A DNA stretch of 51,287 nucleotides, taken from positions 1 through 51,287 of the forward strand of contig CACLYQ010000005.1 in the NCBI GenBank assembly GCA_902611175.1. The letters are read 5' to 3'. Positions 1 to 8,391 of the stretch are shown here, one piece after another. Each line of letters starts with the position of its first letter. Within the stretch, counting starts at the first letter, position 1. Both the position numbers and the translations under genes were made by a program. Below the pieces are notes generated by a model. That model was not told where the DNA came from. It searched no databases and saw nothing but the letters and a program-made list of their open reading frames with translations. This stretch comes from an uncultured Pelagibacteraceae bacterium. GTDB taxonomy: Bacteria > Pseudomonadota > Alphaproteobacteria > Pelagibacterales > Pelagibacteraceae.

Positions 1-589
1 TGATAACTGCAAAATCTATTGGCGGACCTACTGTTAAATCACTTTTTAAAGTTGAGTCCATAGATATCAATGCACATCTCGATGCATCTCCAATTGAAAC
101 TTTTGGTGTGATTACTCTATCTAAAATAGGTTTTCCATATTTAACTTCTCCTATAACTAAATACGGTTTGCTATCCGCTGGACGAATATAATTACCTTGA
201 GGGTAAACTAAATATAATTCAGGTGGTTGATCTTTTATTTGACCACCAACAATAAAAGTTGAGCCTAATAAAACGCTATCCGTGTTAATTCCTTGAGGAG
301 ATGAATGTTCAATATTAAGAGACCCTACATAAGAGGCAATTTGTTCAAAATCACTACATGTATTTAAGTTCATAATACCTGGTTCGCTTTTTAAATCTTT
401 TTTAATTGAATTATAAACTGCTTGTGATGTCCCAAGATTTCCTGATGTAACAATAACAATTGTTCTATCTCCAACATCGTGTGTGAGCATTTTGGAATAT
501 ATATTTACGTTATCTAATCCAGCATTTGTCCGAGAATCTGATGCAAATACTAAACCCGTCTCTGTTTTAATACCAATGCAGTAAGTCAT
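1..589 (-). CDS. Anbu-type proteasome-like peptidase, C-terminus missing
   Basis: Starts at the ATG complementary to 587-589 and runs off the left edge, so 196 residues are visible of a family usually near 245. The protein opens MTYCIGIKTETGLVFASDSR, the N-terminus typical of Anbu, the bacterial self-assembling relative of the proteasome beta subunit and HslV. After loss of Met1 the N-terminal Thr would be the nucleophile, with Asp17 (SDS) and Lys32 (YSK) at the expected places. Known Anbu loci also encode circularly permuted ATP-grasp, alpha-E and transglutaminase-like proteins; the ATP-grasp gene is divergent here at 705, the others may lie left of the window. Substrate unknown. The call is firm on the family and not on function. 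Confidence 0.85.
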   Translation of the reverse strand, partial: MTYCIGIKTETGLVFASDSRTNAGLDNVNIYSKMLTHDVGDRTIVIVTSGNLGTSQAVYNSIKKDLKSEPGIMNLNTCSDFEQIASYVGSLNIEHSSPQGINTDSVLLGSTFIVGGQIKDQPPELYLVYPQGNYIRPADSKPYLVIGEVKYGKPILDRVITPKVSIGDASRCALISMDSTLKSDLTVGPPIDFAVI

Positions 590-704
590 AATAAAGTTAA
601 CTATTTAAATTATATGTGATTACAATAAAACCCATTTATTTCATATCAGATATCTAATTTAATCATTTGCTTATTTAACTCTTATGTAAAAAAATTAAGA
701 GATT

Positions 705-2153
705 ATGTCTGATTTCTGGAAAAATTACGATTCAAAATCAACATTTGATGGATATATCAGCAAAGAGAAGAAGTTGAGAAGTCACGCTAAGATCATTGCA
801 GGTATACTTGAAAAATATGGTAAGAAAAAATTACAAGAAATAGAAAAGAATTGTCAAAGTACGATAAGTGCAAGAGGAATAAATTTTAGAGTTTATGCTG
901 CAAATAATAGAGCTGAAGAAAAAAAATGGCCTTTAGACATCATTCCTAGAATTATACCAAAAAGTCAATGGTTAAAGGTTGCAAAAGGACTTGCTCAAAG
1001 AGTTAAGGCACTAAATTTATTTATTGATGACGTCTACAATGCAAAAAAGATATTTAAAGACAAAGTAATACCTAAAGAATTAATTTTTAATTCTCCTTTG
1101 TATTTAAAAGAATGTGAAGGTTTCTCTCCAAAACACAAGGCATGGTCTAATATATCTGGAATTGATCTTATAAAAAATATTGATGGAGATTTTTTAGTTC
1201 TAGAAGATAATTTGAGAGTTCCATCTGGGGTTTCATATATGCTGGAAAACAGGATGGTAATGAGAGATATTTTTCCAGAATTATTTACGAGATATAAAGT
1301 TTCCTCAGTTCATCAATATGCAAATAAATTATATAACTGCATGACAGAGTGTATTCCAAAAAAGACCAATAACCCACATATGGTTTTGTTGACACCTGGT
1401 ATTTATAATTCTGCTTATTTTGAACACTCTTTTTTAGCAGAACAAATGGGAATAGCATTGGTTGAGGGTAAAGATTTATTTGTTGAAAACGATCATGTTT
1501 ACATGAAAACCGTTAAAGGTCCTTTAAAGGTGGATTGTATTTACAGAAGAATAGACGACAATTTTATGGATCCAAAAGTTTTTTTCAAAGGATCCTTATT
1601 AGGTGTGCCTGGCGTTTTCAAATGTTGGAGAAAAGGAAATGTTGGAATAATTAATGCATTAGGAACAGGAGTTGCAGATGATAAAGCAGTTTATTCTTAT
1701 GTTAATAAAATGATAATTTACTATTTAGGTGAGCAACCAATTATTAATCAGGTTGAAACTCTTCTATGTGGAGACAAAAAAAATAGAGACCACGTTATAG
1801 ATAATATTTCTAAATATGTAGTTAAACCTTCAAATGCATCGGGTGGATATGGAATTATGATTGGTCCTAAAGCCTCAAAAGTAGAAAAAGATGAAATGAT
1901 AAAAAATATTAAAAAAAATCCCAGAAATTATATTGCACAACCATTAGAAATACTTTCTACTGTTCCCACAATCACACCTGATAACATTGAACCAAGACAT
2001 TTAGATTTAAGACCTTTTATTTTAACAGGTAAGTCAACATATGTAACAACCGGGGGATTGACAAGAGTTGCGCTGAAAAAAGGAAGTACAATAGTTAATA
2101 GCTCTCAAGGTGGCGGATCTAAAGATACATTGATTGTGGATAGTAGAAATTAA
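705..2153 (+). CDS. Circularly permuted type 2 ATP-grasp protein (DUF404/DUF407)
   Basis: 482 aa, full length for the family. The C-terminal stretch with DLRPFILTG, TTGGLTRVAL and SSQGGGSKD is the family hallmark, and VVKPSNASGGYGIMIG near residue 373 resembles the ATP-grasp nucleotide loop. Relatives are presumed ATP-dependent ligases that form amide or peptide bonds and are encoded with an alpha-E (DUF403) protein, a transglutaminase-like protease and Anbu; a peptide made and cut by this set has been proposed but is not established. Here it is divergent from the Anbu gene with 115 bp between the two starts. No alpha-E gene follows: the next gene is convergent and overlaps by 4 bp. Start chosen at the first ATG of the open frame. 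Confidence 0.85.
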   Translation: MSDFWKNYDSKSTFDGYISKEKKLRSHAKIIAGILEKYGKKKLQEIEKNCQSTISARGINFRVYAANNRAEEKKWPLDIIPRIIPKSQWLKVAKGLAQRVKALNLFIDDVYNAKKIFKDKVIPKELIFNSPLYLKECEGFSPKHKAWSNISGIDLIKNIDGDFLVLEDNLRVPSGVSYMLENRMVMRDIFPELFTRYKVSSVHQYANKLYNCMTECIPKKTNNPHMVLLTPGIYNSAYFEHSFLAEQMGIALVEGKDLFVENDHVYMKTVKGPLKVDCIYRRIDDNFMDPKVFFKGSLLGVPGVFKCWRKGNVGIINALGTGVADDKAVYSYVNKMIIYYLGEQPIINQVETLLCGDKKNRDHVIDNISKYVVKPSNASGGYGIMIGPKASKVEKDEMIKNIKKNPRNYIAQPLEILSTVPTITPDNIEPRHLDLRPFILTGKSTYVTTGGLTRVALKKGSTIVNSSQGGGSKDTLIVDSRN

Positions 2154-2935
2154 ATTAAACTAGGTATTATTTTTCTTAAATCCATAGAAAGGTTGGGTTT
2201 AATTTTTGAATATATAACCCCCTTGCCAAATTTTTTTAATGCTAATATTTTTCCATCTGGTGAAATAATTGTTGTATGACCAAATGTTTCTCTTTTTGGA
2301 GTATTTTTACCAGTTTGAGCTGGCGCAAAAATATAACAAAAATTTTCAATCGCTCTTGCTCTTAAAAGAGTTAACCAATGTTTTTGTCCAGTAAACTTTG
2401 TGAAAGCTGATGGAACAGCTATAAAACTTAAATTTTTTTTTGATAAATTCCTATAAAGTTCAGGAAATCTCAGATCAAAACAGATTGTAAAACCTAATTT
2501 GCCCCAAGGTAAATTAGCAGTGACTAATTTATTTCCTGCTTTAAAAGTTTTACTTTCTTTATGTTGCTCTTTATTTGGAATTTTAACATCAAACATATTA
2601 ATTTTATCGTAATATTTGACAATTTTTCCATTCGGTCCAACCAGTATCGATCTATTTCTGAGTTTATTTTTAACCTTAACACAAATTGATCCAAGTAAAA
2701 TCCATTTCTTATATTTTTTTGAAACTTCTTTAATTTTTTTCAAAATTGGATCTTTATTCATTTCAAATGAATATCTAAAAAGTATTTCTCTACTACTGGA
2801 CATCAAGGAAGAGGTTTCGGGTGTAATAATTAAATCAGATTTGTTTTTTATAGCTTGATTTACGTATTTAATAATATCTTTAAAATTATTTTGATAATTT
2901 TCTCCACTAGATAATTGTATACAAGCTATTTTCAT
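2150..2935 (-). CDS. Carbon-nitrogen hydrolase (nitrilase superfamily, Nit2/omega-amidase-like)
   Basis: 261 aa, usual length. The catalytic triad of the superfamily is visible: Glu40 (TPETSS), Lys111 (DKINMFD) and Cys152 (ICFDLRFPELYR). The CFDLRFPE context is typical of the Nit1/Nit2 branch, which hydrolyses deaminated glutathione or alpha-ketoglutaramate, so an amide of a small carboxylate is the likely substrate. Cytosolic, no signal peptide. It is the last gene of the amino-acid ABC operon: its ATG overlaps the end of the upstream permease gene by 4 bp, so it is probably translationally coupled. That placement suggests it deamidates an imported or derived amide. The exact substrate cannot be read from sequence. 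Confidence 0.88.
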   Translation of the reverse strand: MKIACIQLSSGENYQNNFKDIIKYVNQAIKNKSDLIITPETSSLMSSSREILFRYSFEMNKDPILKKIKEVSKKYKKWILLGSICVKVKNKLRNRSILVGPNGKIVKYYDKINMFDVKIPNKEQHKESKTFKAGNKLVTANLPWGKLGFTICFDLRFPELYRNLSKKNLSFIAVPSAFTKFTGQKHWLTLLRARAIENFCYIFAPAQTGKNTPKRETFGHTTIISPDGKILALKKFGKGVIYSKIKPNLSMDLRKIIPSLI

Positions 2936-3609
2936 GTTTGAAATCCATATTTTTTTTCTAAATATTTAATTACATTATGAATTATAAAAGTCATAAACAA
3001 GTAAATACCACCTGCCACAATAAATACCTCAACAGGCTTAAATGTTGTTGAAATTATATATTTAGCAACACCAGTTAAGTCCATAAGTGTAACTGTACTT
3101 GCCAAGGATGTACCTTTAAGCATTAAAATAATTTCATTACCATAAGCTGGCAAAGATTGTTTAATTGCAATAGGAATTTGTATTTTTGTAAAAATAATTT
3201 TTGAAGGTATACCTAAGCTTTTTCCAGCTTCTAAATATCCTGGCTTTATAGTTTGAAATGCTGATCTCAATATTTCTGATGTATAAGCCCCAGTATTTAA
3301 TGAAAATGCTATTATCGCACACCAATAAGGTTCTTTTAAAACTACCCACAAAAATGTTGTTCTTAAGTATTCAATTTGACCTAATCCAAAATATATTATG
3401 AAGATTTGCACCAGTAAAGGTGTTCCTCTAAAAATATATGAATACCCGTAAGCAAATTTATTAATCAACTTATTATTATTCATTCTCAAGATTGCAAAAC
3501 CTAATCCAATAAAAAGACCAAGAATTAGAGATACAGATAGTAGTTTAAGAGTAATCAAAGTTGCGTTTAACAACTTGGGAAAACTACTAATCATTAATTC
3601 AATATCCAT
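2932..3609 (-). CDS. Polar amino-acid ABC transporter permease (HisM/ArtM type)
   Basis: 225 aa inner-membrane protein with about five membrane segments. The EAA loop that contacts the ATPase is clear (EAGKSLGIPSKIIFTKIQIP, near residues 136-155). It belongs to the HEQRo family of His/Glu/Gln/Arg/opine permeases and would pair with the permease encoded immediately upstream; the two genes share one base at 3609 (TAATG junction). The binding protein lies two genes upstream. No ATP-binding subunit is encoded in this operon, so an ATPase from elsewhere in the genome must be used. Confidence 0.92.
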   Translation of the reverse strand: MDIELMISSFPKLLNATLITLKLLSVSLILGLFIGLGFAILRMNNNKLINKFAYGYSYIFRGTPLLVQIFIIYFGLGQIEYLRTTFLWVVLKEPYWCAIIAFSLNTGAYTSEILRSAFQTIKPGYLEAGKSLGIPSKIIFTKIQIPIAIKQSLPAYGNEIILMLKGTSLASTVTLMDLTGVAKYIISTTFKPVEVFIVAGGIYLFMTFIIHNVIKYLEKKYGFQT

Positions 3610-4301
3610 TAATAACCTTTGCTGTATTTTGTTTCTAATCTATTTAATAATTGCATACTTAAAAATGTAAGCATTAAGTATAAAACTGCTGCGAATGAGT
3701 AAAAAAATAACGGATCTCTAGTTGAGCCAGCTGCAATATAGGATTGTCTCATAATTTCAACTAAACCTGTTACAGATATAAGAGAAGTATCTTTTAATGT
3801 AATTTGCCAAACATTACTTAAGTTTGGTATTGCTAGTCTTAGCATTTGAGGCAAAATAATTTTAAAGAAGTAAATATATTTATTAAAACCTAAAACTTTT
3901 GCAGCTTCGAACTGACCCTTATCGATTGATTGTAGGGCTCCTCTAAATACTTCAGTTGAGTATGCTCCCGATATTATCCCTATTGAAAATGAACCAGTTA
4001 AAAAAGCATTAATTTCGATGTAATCATTATAACCAAATATTGAAGCAACAAACATGATTGCTCCACTTCCACCAAAGAAAAATAAATAAATTACTAGTAG
4101 CTCAGGTACACCTCTAATAACAGTGGTATATGCATTACCAATAGAATTAAGAAATTTATTATTAGATAATTTTAATGGAGTAAATAAAGCAGCAAATATA
4201 AAGCCAATTATCATTGCAGTTATTGAGACCGCAATTGTCATTAAGGTTGCAAAGAATAACTCGTCTCCCCAACCTTTATCACCAAAATATAGAAGTTCCA
4301 T
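3609..4301 (-). CDS. Polar amino-acid ABC transporter permease (HisQ/ArtQ type)
   Basis: 230 aa membrane permease of the HEQRo family with an EAA loop (EAAKVLGFNKYIYFFKIILP) near residues 133-152 and about five hydrophobic segments. It forms the second half of the heterodimeric channel with the downstream permease. It follows the binding-protein gene after a short gap containing a perfect 8-bp hairpin at 4308-4327. The family is certain; the amino acid transported (probably basic or opine-like, from the binding protein) is inferred. Confidence 0.92.
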   Translation of the reverse strand: MELLYFGDKGWGDELFFATLMTIAVSITAMIIGFIFAALFTPLKLSNNKFLNSIGNAYTTVIRGVPELLVIYLFFFGGSGAIMFVASIFGYNDYIEINAFLTGSFSIGIISGAYSTEVFRGALQSIDKGQFEAAKVLGFNKYIYFFKIILPQMLRLAIPNLSNVWQITLKDTSLISVTGLVEIMRQSYIAAGSTRDPLFFYSFAAVLYLMLTFLSMQLLNRLETKYSKGY

Positions 4302-4307
4302 AATATA

Positions 4308-4327
4308 GGTGGCTAATTATAGCCACC
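4308..4327 (-). promoter_or_regulatory. Hairpin between binding-protein and permease genes
   Basis: GGTGGCTA and TAGCCACC form a perfect 8-bp stem with a 4-nt loop in the 39-bp gap after the binding-protein stop and before the permease start. There is no following T-run, so a full terminator is unlikely. Hairpins in this position commonly protect the 3' end of the binding-protein message and give it a higher level than the permeases; that role is inferred here. Confidence 0.6.
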
Positions 4328-4340
4328 CATAAATAATTTA

Positions 4341-5168
4341 TTACATAGAAGCGTCAAAACCAAAATGTTTTATAGCAAGCTTACTAATAATGCCATCATC
4401 TCTAGCTTTATCAATTGCTGCATTAAAATCATTTAAAAGTTTAGAGTCACCTTTTCTAATACCTACGCCAACACCATTACCAAAATCTCCACCTGCAAAT
4501 GTTGGTCCAGTTAATACAACTCCTTTACCAGATTTTTCTGCATAATCTGTAAAAGCAACAGCCGCAGCTAGTGCTGCATCTATTCTGCCAGCAGATAAAT
4601 CTAAGTTTACTTCATCTTGAGTTTTGTAAGTTCTAATTTTTACAGTACCCATTAAACCAGACTCTAGAAAGTTCTGGTGAATTGTTGCTGTTTGAACACC
4701 AATAGTTTTACCTTTAAATGCTTTGGTTAAAACGTCTAGTGTTGCTTGTTCATCAGCACTTACGTCAGATAAATTTATAGCTGACATTGTTTTAAGGCCT
4801 TCGTTTTTCGATCCTTTCATAACTGCTAATGATGCAACTTCGTCAGCATAACCTTGAGAAAAATTTATTGTTTTCATTCTCTCACCAGTTATTGACATTC
4901 CAGCCATGATGGCATCAAATTTTCTTGAGACTAAAGCTGGTATCATTCCATCCCAGTCTTGCTCTACAATTGTGCAATCATGTTTCATAATTTTGCATAA
5001 TTCATTTGCTAATTCAACTTCAAAGCCGATCAAATTTCCTGCTGAGTCTTTAGAATTCCAAGGTGGGTATGCACCTTCAGTTCCTATTTTAATTTGATCT
5101 GCAATAGAAGAAATTGTTAGAAATGATGATATTAAAATACCAAGTCCTAATACTTTTAATTTTTTCAT
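4341..5168 (-). CDS. Periplasmic polar amino-acid binding protein (SBP family 3, HisJ/OccT-like)
   Basis: 275 aa with a cleavable signal peptide (basic start, hydrophobic core, cleavage near SIA-D at residue 23). The mature protein has family 3 features: EGAYPPWN at the start of the fold, GFEVELANEL, and MAGMSIT.ER in the ligand-contact region. These resemble lysine/arginine/ornithine, histidine and octopine binding proteins. It is the first gene of the transporter operon and has a strong GGAGGA ribosome site 6-7 nt before the ATG. Its place next to the polyamine synthesis gene makes a basic amino acid attractive, but the ligand is not proven. Confidence 0.92.
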   Translation of the reverse strand: MKKLKVLGLGILISSFLTISSIADQIKIGTEGAYPPWNSKDSAGNLIGFEVELANELCKIMKHDCTIVEQDWDGMIPALVSRKFDAIMAGMSITGERMKTINFSQGYADEVASLAVMKGSKNEGLKTMSAINLSDVSADEQATLDVLTKAFKGKTIGVQTATIHQNFLESGLMGTVKIRTYKTQDEVNLDLSAGRIDAALAAAVAFTDYAEKSGKGVVLTGPTFAGGDFGNGVGVGIRKGDSKLLNDFNAAIDKARDDGIISKLAIKHFGFDASM

Positions 5169-5227
5169 TTTTTTCCTCCAAAAATTTTAAAGATTATTTC
5201 ATAAAATTATTGTTTTAAAAAGAAAAA

Positions 5228-6268
5228 TTAATGATTTATTGACGAGGAAAAATTCCAAGAACAATCGAAACTTGGTATATAAACTCTTGAAAGTTTTGTA
5301 TTTCCAAAATTTTTATTAAAAACATTTAACCAATTTTCAACTTGTTTTGGTTTTTTGTCTTGGCTTCCTACTTGAGCAGTAATTACACCTTTTGGTTTTA
5401 ATATTCTTTCTAAGGATGACATATTTTTTGCTGCTAAATCTATGCAAAATTGATCATCATTAAGATCTACAAATATTTGATCATAAGTATTGTCTTTGAC
5501 AGATTTAATACTTTCAAAAGCATCTCCCCAAACGCATTTAACTGAATTCTTTTCTGTGGCCTTCTCACCAATTTTGCTTAGATGTTTATCACATACATCA
5601 ACGACTTCAGGGTCTAATTCATACCAATCTATAAAGCCAAAGTTTTGTGAAATGCATTCTCTTGCAACACCACCGTCACCTCCACCAATAATTGCAGCTT
5701 TTTCTTTGTTTGAATTTAAATTAATACCTGAATTTACAAAGGTTGAGCTATATAAATGTTCATCACTTTCAGCTACTTGTATTTCATTATCAATAAATAA
5801 AGCTTTTCCAAATTGCTCTAAATCAAGTATTTCAATATATTGACCAACTTTAGATTTAAAATTTTCTAAAACTCTATTAACAACATATGATTTTTTTAAA
5901 CCTGGAGAACTATAATTGTCATGATAAAGATCAATAGTATCTCTATTAAATTCTTTAATTATGATATTTGTATGTTCCATCTCGTCTTTTATTATATCTA
6001 GAGAAACTTTTGGTGATACTTTTCCACATGTGAAAAAATCAAAGCTTACAATTTCTTTTTCTGGGAAAGTATGAAAACTAATGTGGCTTTCAGCAAGCAA
6101 AGCGACCAATGTAAATCCTTGTGGCTCGAATTTATATTTAGAAATTTTTAAAACTGTTACTTTTGCTGCTTTAGCAATTTTATAAACTAACTTTTCATAA
6201 AATTCAGGAGTATATTCCTTTTTAGTTCCGACTATATCCAGCGTTATATGTTCCCCAACTTTTTCCAT
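5228..6268 (-). CDS. speDE: Fused S-adenosylmethionine decarboxylase (SpeD) - spermidine synthase (SpeE)
   Basis: 346 aa with two domains. Residues 1 to about 112 are a pyruvoyl-type SpeD: self-cleavage pair Glu60-Ser61 in LLAESHISFHTFPE, His66, and Cys81 in FFTCGK, with the same spacing as Ser63/His68/Cys83 of the Thermotoga enzyme. Residues from about 125 are an aminopropyltransferase: GGGDGG at 195-200, YELDP at 216-220 for the nucleoside ribose, and Asp268/Asp271 (VDLNDD) at the catalytic site. One polypeptide would decarboxylate AdoMet and pass the aminopropyl group to putrescine, releasing methylthioadenosine; mtnP and mtnA lie close by. Some SpeD homologues act on ornithine or arginine instead, so the N-domain substrate is not fully certain. 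Confidence 0.9.
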   Translation of the reverse strand: MEKVGEHITLDIVGTKKEYTPEFYEKLVYKIAKAAKVTVLKISKYKFEPQGFTLVALLAESHISFHTFPEKEIVSFDFFTCGKVSPKVSLDIIKDEMEHTNIIIKEFNRDTIDLYHDNYSSPGLKKSYVVNRVLENFKSKVGQYIEILDLEQFGKALFIDNEIQVAESDEHLYSSTFVNSGINLNSNKEKAAIIGGGDGGVARECISQNFGFIDWYELDPEVVDVCDKHLSKIGEKATEKNSVKCVWGDAFESIKSVKDNTYDQIFVDLNDDQFCIDLAAKNMSSLERILKPKGVITAQVGSQDKKPKQVENWLNVFNKNFGNTKLSRVYIPSFDCSWNFSSSINH

Positions 6269-6357
6269 AAAAATCTAATATATATCTTTTTTAACTAACG
6301 AAATTTTTTACTTCTTTCAAACAAAAAACTATTATAATAATTTATAGAGGATAAACA

Positions 6358-8391
6358 TTGAAAAACAATTGGTCAAAAAACGAAGCTAAAAAATATATTA
6401 AAAAGTATAAGAAATTAGGTCATTCTGAAGATATGGCTTTAAGAGTTTATACAACTAGGCTTCTAGGAAGAAATCCAGAATTGGTGTTGCATGGCGGTGG
6501 CAATACTTCAGTCAAAACCAAAATCAAAGATATAGATGGTAAATATTATGATGTTCTTTGCGTAAAAGGCAGTGGATGGGATATGGCTGAAATTGAACCG
6601 GCAGGTTTACCAGCTGTTAAATTAAATCCATTGCTTAGTATGAAAAAAAAGAAAACGCTCTCTGATGATGACATGGTTGCTTTTCAAAAAAAAAATTTGA
6701 TAGATACAAAATCGCCTAATCCATCAGTTGAAACTTTTTTACATGCATTTTTACCATTTAAATTTGTTGATCACACTCATTCAGATGCAATTATGAAAAT
6801 CACTAATAGACCAAATGGAGAAATGCTATCAAAAAAAATATTTGGTAAAAAAACTGCAATAGTACCCTATGTAATGCCAGGATTTAAATTAGCTCAAAAA
6901 ATAAATGAAGTTTATTCTAAAAACCCAAACATAAACTGTTTAATTTTATTAAACCATGGCATTTTCACATTTGCTGATAATGCAAAAGATGCTTACAGTT
7001 TAATGATTAAGTATATATCTGATGCTGAAAAAACTTTAATTAAACTAAAAAAGAAAAAAATAAAACAGATAAAGAAAATTAAATTTAATTTCTCAACTGC
7101 AGATATAGCTCCTATATTGAGAGGTCTTTTATCTGAAAAAAATGATAACAAATTTATCTTAAATTTTAAAAAAAATAGTAAGTTAGATTATTTTATTAAT
7201 GGTAAAGATATAAATAGGTATTCAAATGAAGGAACAGCTACACCAGATCATGTTATAAGAGTTAAACCGTTTCCTTTAGTAATATCACCAAAAGCAAACT
7301 GTACTTTGGATGAATTTAAAAATTTAGCTGAAAAGAAATTCAAAGAATACCGGAAAAAATATAAAAAGTATTTTGAAGTTAATAAGAAAAAAACAAAAGA
7401 AAAAAAGGTAATGCTTGATACATCTCCTAGAGTAATTCTAGTTCAGAATTTTGGTTTATTTACAGTAGGAGATACATTAAAAGCTGCAAAAATTGCAGGA
7501 GATTTAACTCAAACTAATGCCAATGTAATTTCAAGTGTTGAGGAAACATCCAGATATAAATTTTTATCGAAAAAAGACTTATTTGATGTGGAGTATTGGT
7601 CCTTGGAACAAGCAAAATTAAATAAAACCAAAAAAGAATTGCAAGGCAACGTTGTTGTTATCACTGGTAGCACAGGCGAAATTGGTAAAGCAACCTATAA
7701 ATTATTTAAAAAATATGGAGCTGAAGTTGTTTTGCTTGATATTAATAAAAGTAAGATAAATGATTTACAGACAAAAATAAGTGATCTTTGTATTCACTGT
7801 GATGTAACCAACAAACAAAGTGTAAAAAAAGCATTTAATAAAATTTTGGAGATATATGGAGGTGTAGATATTTTAATATCTAATGCAGGTACTGCTATAG
7901 GTGGATCAATTGCAGAAGTTAATGATGAAATACTTCGAAAAAGTTTTGAAGATAATTTTTTCTCACATCAAAATTGTGCTTCAGAGGCTGTTAAAATTAT
8001 GAAAAAACAAAATATAAATGGATGTTTGTTATTTAATATATCTAAGCAATCAGTTAATCCTGGTAAAAATTTTGGACCATACGGATTGCCTAAGTCTGCG
8101 CTTTTAAATTTGTGTAAGCAATATGCGCTTGATTATGGACACCTTGGTATTAGATCAAATGGTGTTAACGCTGATAGAATTAGAAGTGGTTTATTAAATG
8201 ATAAAATGATTAAACAAAGAGCAAAGGCAAGAGAAGTAACCACAGATCAATATATGAGTGGTAATCTACTGTTAAGCGAAGTTAAAGCAGATGATGTGGC
8301 CAAAGCATTTTACCATCTTGCTATATCAAAAAAATCAACTGGAGCAGTACTAACCGTAGACGGTGGAAATATTGCAGCTTCTTTAAGATAA
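6358..8391 (+). CDS. Bifunctional class II aldolase / short-chain dehydrogenase (RhaD-RhaE type)
   Basis: 677 aa. The N-domain (about 25-235) is a zinc class II aldolase: HGGGNTSVK near 45, Glu125, His139-x-His141 and His200 (LLNHG). The C-domain (about 428-677) is a short-chain dehydrogenase: TGSTGEIG at 436-443, SNAG at 508-511 and Tyr575-x3-Lys579. Relatives cleave rhamnulose 1-phosphate to DHAP and lactaldehyde and oxidise or reduce the aldehyde. Here the neighbours are spermidine synthase, mtnA, mtnP and apt and no rhamnose gene is present, so 5-methylthioribulose 1-phosphate is a likelier substrate (inference). The start is TTG, supported by AGAGG at 6346-6350 seven bases upstream. It is convergent with mtnA with no gap. 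Confidence 0.85.
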   Translation: MKNNWSKNEAKKYIKKYKKLGHSEDMALRVYTTRLLGRNPELVLHGGGNTSVKTKIKDIDGKYYDVLCVKGSGWDMAEIEPAGLPAVKLNPLLSMKKKKTLSDDDMVAFQKKNLIDTKSPNPSVETFLHAFLPFKFVDHTHSDAIMKITNRPNGEMLSKKIFGKKTAIVPYVMPGFKLAQKINEVYSKNPNINCLILLNHGIFTFADNAKDAYSLMIKYISDAEKTLIKLKKKKIKQIKKIKFNFSTADIAPILRGLLSEKNDNKFILNFKKNSKLDYFINGKDINRYSNEGTATPDHVIRVKPFPLVISPKANCTLDEFKNLAEKKFKEYRKKYKKYFEVNKKKTKEKKVMLDTSPRVILVQNFGLFTVGDTLKAAKIAGDLTQTNANVISSVEETSRYKFLSKKDLFDVEYWSLEQAKLNKTKKELQGNVVVITGSTGEIGKATYKLFKKYGAEVVLLDINKSKINDLQTKISDLCIHCDVTNKQSVKKAFNKILEIYGGVDILISNAGTAIGGSIAEVNDEILRKSFEDNFFSHQNCASEAVKIMKKQNINGCLLFNISKQSVNPGKNFGPYGLPKSALLNLCKQYALDYGHLGIRSNGVNADRIRSGLLNDKMIKQRAKAREVTTDQYMSGNLLLSEVKADDVAKAFYHLAISKKSTGAVLTVDGGNIAASLR

